From an uncultured Clostridia bacterium (GTDB lineage Bacteria; Bacillota; Clostridia; Peptostreptococcales; Acidaminobacteraceae): a stretch of 42,330 bases of DNA. Location of the stretch: positions 1 to 42,330 of the forward strand of contig CAMFGQ010000001.1 of NCBI GenBank assembly GCA_945950065.1, read 5' to 3'. The position numbers and the translations under genes are program-made. Of the stretch, positions 42,288 to 42,330 are shown piece by piece (position 1 is the stretch's first letter; every line of letters starts with the position of its first letter). The notes beneath the pieces were generated by a model. That model was not told the DNA's origin and made no database searches. It was given only the letters and a program-made list of their open reading frames with translations.

Positions 42288-42330
42288 AATAGGGCACCTC
42301 AAGAGAAGATGCGTGGGTTTTTGCGGGAGC

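Overview
The window is a low-to-medium GC Gram-positive chromosome segment, most likely from a Clostridia-type member of the Bacillota. The evidence is the conserved str / S10 / spc / alpha gene order, strong AGGAGG ribosome binding sites, many GTG and TTG starts, an LPXTG wall-anchor protein, a KOW gene between map and infA, a zinc-type S14, and the ecfA1-ecfA2-ecfT-truA-rplM-rpsI block. I cannot name a genus.

Layout. 1-412: 3' end of a sortase-anchored surface protein. 541-2049: DUF1846 protein. 2241-9536: rpoB and rpoC from their own promoter. 9559-14053: str operon (rpsL, rpsG, fusA, tuf) with a promoter, a structured leader and a terminator. 14209-16199: pepT and an orphan BlaI/MecI-type repressor, interrupting the usual str-S10 junction. 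16315-31521: one long S10-spc-alpha ribosomal run from rpsJ to rplQ, including secY, adk, map, a KOW gene, infA, rpmJ and rpoA, with its own promoter and leader. 31560-34771: ECF transporter energising module and truA. 34788-35719: rplM-rpsI with promoter, leader and terminator. 35721-37243: short-chain fatty acid transporter. 37316-38737 (minus): NhaC antiporter. 38788-40197: an intact IS256-family element with a 9-bp target duplication. 40396-41412 (minus): M42 peptidase. 41494-42216: HAD phosphatase. 42259-42330: a promoter reading out of the window, with a G/C-rich dyad over its core.

Most of the window is the core machinery for transcription and translation: RNA polymerase beta, beta' and alpha, about 29 ribosomal proteins, EF-G, EF-Tu, IF-1, SecY, methionine aminopeptidase, adenylate kinase and tRNA pseudouridine synthase. 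The rpsL, rpsJ and rplM promoters are each followed by a leader that can fold into hairpins, consistent with feedback control by ribosomal proteins.

I do not see a convincing wholly new multi-gene system. The best leads are the rpsL and rpsJ leaders, an arginine at the streptomycin-determining position 101 of S12, a methionine in the adenylate kinase P-loop, an IS256-type insertion that appears to have separated nhaC from its promoter, a pair of near-identical non-consensus promoters on rpoB and rpsJ, and a CsoR-like dyad at the right edge.
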